NCBI RefSeq assembly: GCF_014205135.1
Contig: NZ_JACHMY010000001.1
Coordinates: 7,502,001 to 7,566,000, forward strand
Direction: 5' to 3'
Origin: Kribbella italica
GTDB lineage: Bacteria; Actinomycetota; Actinomycetes; Propionibacteriales; Kribbellaceae
Length of the DNA stretch: 64,000 bases
In this document: positions 61,986 to 64,000 of the stretch, one piece after another
Layout: each line of letters opens with the position of its first letter
How positions within the stretch are numbered: the first letter of the stretch is position 1
The notes under the pieces: generated by a model
Seen by the model: the letters and a program-made list of their open reading frames with translations, nothing else
The model's database searches: none
What the model was told of the DNA's origin: nothing
Translations under genes and position numbers: made by a program

Positions 61986-62148
61986 GGCGTGTCTGGCAAT
62001 TCTCGCCTACTGCGCGGCACTCGGCACGGCACCTCAGCGCACTGGAGCAAAGACCACGATGGAAAAACATCGAGGCCTTCACCCCAGCACGCTGAGCTAC
62101 CGCACCGAGCACCTGCTCGCTACGGCGGGAATTGCCAGACACGCCCTA
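61983..62148. mobile_element. 166-bp fold-back element (MITE-like), copy B
   Basis: Terminal inverted repeats of 25 bp start TAGGGCGTGTC, with one mismatch between arms. The inner sequence is nearly the same as copy A (25805-25972), in the same orientation and of equal length. The left TAG is the stop codon of the nitrobindin-like gene, and the right CTA is the stop codon of the minus-strand response regulator. Arm differences from copy A are matched on the opposite arm. Confidence 0.8.
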
Positions 62149-62826
62149 ACTCTCCGACACCCAGCTGTACTCGACCTTCGGCCGCCCACTGCGTCCGTCG
62201 TAGCGCTGCGTCCGTAGCGCCTGCTGCTGGTCGGCCAGGTGCTCCAAGTACCGCCGAGCGGTGATCCGCGACGTCCCGAGCTCGGCCGCGACCTCTTCGG
62301 CCGTCCACCCCTCGCGGTTGCCGAGCAACTGGACCACTCGATCGAGCACCGACCCGGCCAGCCCCTTCGGCACTGACGAAACAGTAGCCGGATGCAACAA
62401 CCGGTCGACCTCGTCCTGGTCGGCGACGACCTGACCGGCTTCAGCCGCTCGTCGCTGGCGGGCGTAGGCCGAGAGGCGGTCGCGGAGAGTCTCGAAGGCG
62501 AACGGCTTGAGCACGTACTGGACGACACCGATGCGCGCCGCGGCCTGCACGGCGGCGACTTCGCGAGCCGACGTCACCGCGACCACGTCGGTCTGGTTGC
62601 CAGAGGCGCGCATGCGCCGGACCACGTCGAGCCCGTGCCCGTCCGGCAGGTTCATGTCGAGCAGGACCAGATCGATCTGGCCTTGGGAGAGGACGGAAAG
62701 GGCCCGCGCCGCCGTACCGGCGATGCCCACGCACGTGAAGCCGGGCAGGCGATCGACGTACGTCCGATGGGCCTCGGCGGCGACCGGATCGTCCTCGACG
62801 ACGAGGACCCGCAGCAGATCAGGCAT
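62146..62826 (-). CDS. CitB/DcuR-type response regulator
   Basis: The 226-residue regulator has a receiver domain with VVEDDPVAAEAH and the phospho-acceptor in LVLLDMNLPDG (D57), Lys in YVLKPF, and a C-terminal winged-helix-like domain GWTAEEVAAELGTSRITARRYLEHL, as in CitB/DcuR family members. The kinase gene lies 29 bp upstream. The pair should sense carboxylates such as citrate. Confidence 0.92.
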   Translation of the reverse strand: MPDLLRVLVVEDDPVAAEAHRTYVDRLPGFTCVGIAGTAARALSVLSQGQIDLVLLDMNLPDGHGLDVVRRMRASGNQTDVVAVTSAREVAAVQAAARIGVVQYVLKPFAFETLRDRLSAYARQRRAAEAGQVVADQDEVDRLLHPATVSSVPKGLAGSVLDRVVQLLGNREGWTAEEVAAELGTSRITARRYLEHLADQQQALRTQRYDGRSGRPKVEYSWVSES

Positions 62827-62855
62827 TCGCGTCCACCCCCAGAAACCTTGGCAGA

Positions 62856-64000
62856 TCAGGCACTCGTGCTCACCGCCCGCGGCAGCCGCACGCGCACGGT
62901 CAGCGCGGGGATCTCGTCCAGCTCGGAGTCCGGGTCGACCATCAACGTCCCCTGCCAACGCATCACCGTGCTGCGGACCAGCACCAGTCCGAGTCCGTGT
63001 CCTGGCTCGTTCTTCGTCGTCCAGCCGCGCTCGAACATCCGGGCCAGCTCGCCCGACCCGAGCTCGGCGCCGGTGTTCGTCACGGCCAGGTCGATCGCGT
63101 CCGGCGTCGTACCGGCCTTCAGCTCGACGCGTCGTGGTGCCGGGCCACTGCGCGCGGCCTCGATCGCGTTGTCGAGCAGGTTCCCGACGACGGTGACCAC
63201 GTCCTGCGCGGGCAGTCGGGTGTTGAGCGCCTCGGAGCCGAGCTCCAGCGTGAGCAGTACGCCGCGCTCCTGCGCCTGCGACAGCTTGGCCAGCAGCAGC
63301 GACGCGAGCACCGGGTCACCGACCGTCCCGACCACGCGGTCCGTCATCGCCTGCGCGAACTGCAACTCCGACACCGCGAACTCCCGCGCCCGTTCCGGCC
63401 GGCCGATCTCGATCAGGCTGACGACCGTGTGCAACCGGTTCGAGGCCTCGTGGTTCTGCGCCTCGAGCGACTCAGCCAGGCTGCGCACCGCGTCCAGCTC
63501 GCCGAGCAGCGCCTGCAGCTGGGTGTGGTCCCGCAGCGTGACGATCCGCCCGGAGCGCGCCGGCTGCTGGTTCACCACGACCACGCCGTACGCGCCGAGG
63601 TGCAGTTCGTCGTACGCCGTACGCCCGGCCCTCAGCAGATCGGACAGCGCGACCGGCAGGTGCAGCTCGTCCACGGTGGTCCCGGTGGGGATCGCCTGGA
63701 GCCCGAGCAGCCGCCGGGCCTCCTCGTTGACCAGCTGGACCCGCCCGTCGGCGTCAATCAGCAGCAGGCCTTCACGGGCGGCGCGCAGGACACCCTGGTA
63801 GAAGTCGAGCATCCAGGCGAGCGTCTGGGTCCCCATCCCGCGGGTCGCGCGGCGGACCCGCCAGGCGACCAGCGCGTTGCCCGCGATCGCCACCCCGAGC
63901 ATCAGGCTGGCGATGCCGAGCATCGTCCGGGTCTCGGCCCGGAGCAGCTCGTCCCAGCCCGGCGGCGTGAGTCCGGCCGCCGCGGCGTCGCGGTCGGCCT
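62856..64000 (-). CDS. CitA/DcuS-type sensor histidine kinase (partial)
   Basis: The 5' end lies past the window: the frame is open to base 64000 with more sequence before the MLGIASLMLGVAIAGNALVAW membrane helix. Then come a PAS domain (REGLLLIDADGRVQLVNEEARRLLG), the phospho-acceptor helix AQNHEASNRLHTVVSLIEIG, an N box NLLDNAIEAA and GHGLGLVLVR in the ATPase domain. It matches CitA/DcuS kinases for di- and tricarboxylates. The ligand-binding outer domain is cut off. Confidence 0.9.
   Translation of the reverse strand, partial: ADRDAAAAGLTPPGWDELLRAETRTMLGIASLMLGVAIAGNALVAWRVRRATRGMGTQTLAWMLDFYQGVLRAAREGLLLIDADGRVQLVNEEARRLLGLQAIPTGTTVDELHLPVALSDLLRAGRTAYDELHLGAYGVVVVNQQPARSGRIVTLRDHTQLQALLGELDAVRSLAESLEAQNHEASNRLHTVVSLIEIGRPERAREFAVSELQFAQAMTDRVVGTVGDPVLASLLLAKLSQAQERGVLLTLELGSEALNTRLPAQDVVTVVGNLLDNAIEAARSGPAPRRVELKAGTTPDAIDLAVTNTGAELGSGELARMFERGWTTKNEPGHGLGLVLVRSTVMRWQGTLMVDPDSELDEIPALTVRVRLPRAVSTSA

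Overview
The window is about 70% G+C, uses many GTG starts, and carries genes typical of Actinomycetota: mycothiol synthase, GlnR, a MutT1-like NUDIX/phosphatase next to polyphosphate kinase, and a DUF4395-sulfurtransferase-DUF1416 sulfur operon behind a short leader peptide. The gene mix and protein style suggest a Propionibacteriales soil actinomycete such as Kribbella. That genus call is inference and was not searched. There are no rRNA or tRNA genes, no prophage, no IS transposase and no CRISPR array. The content is chromosomal.

Layout. 0-1.6 kb: end of a TAXI-type TRAP transporter (permease, binding protein), followed by an array of five RNA hairpins sharing a loop motif. 1.8-7 kb: hemerythrin-like protein, a 1-kb C-rich repeat tract, aldo/keto reductase, a phosphotransferase with twelve 16-residue repeats in its hinge, and a flavin reductase running into a 26-bp tandem repeat. 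7.4-16.9 kb: molybdopterin oxidoreductase plus fasciclin lipoprotein, PLP decarboxylase, thioesterase, channel-like protein, TetR/EamA/MarR cluster, GH3 lipoprotein. 17-20.8 kb: DUF202 pair and a PhoU-like/Pit/Pit low-affinity phosphate cluster. 21-25.8 kb: acyltransferase, TPP riboswitch with thiC, and a SatD-like/membrane pair. 26-28 kb: two RDD membrane proteins and a DUF2752 protein. 28-36 kb: pstSCAB, a DUF151 nuclease, MutT1 and ppk. 37-40 kb: an operon of three paralogous DUF6318-like lipoproteins and a PKD protein. 40-50 kb: mshD, 5'-nucleotidase, glnR, a MoaD-like protein, a methyltransferase, a membrane operon, arfB and HIT. 50.6-53 kb: thioredoxin and the sulfur operon. 53-64 kb: surface protein, dtd, BKACE enzyme, a second membrane molybdopterin enzyme, a very acidic repeat protein, DsrE-like protein, a 35-residue membrane peptide, a nitrobindin-like protein and a CitB/CitA-type two-component system cut by the window end.

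The clearest physiological theme is phosphate. High-affinity Pst, two Pit permeases, PhoU-like protein, 5'-nucleotidase and polyphosphate kinase all lie here, and direct repeats of GTTCAC-type units spaced 11 bp (PHO boxes) precede pstS, the second pit and the 5'-nucleotidase.

The most unusual content is structural: two 166-bp fold-back elements with covarying arms, each ending inside stop codons of the convergent genes around it; the five-hairpin array at 1.6-1.8 kb; the repeat-expanded kinase; and an unusually dense set of tandem repeats, coding and non-coding. All calls rest on reading the sequence by eye. No database or folding program was run.
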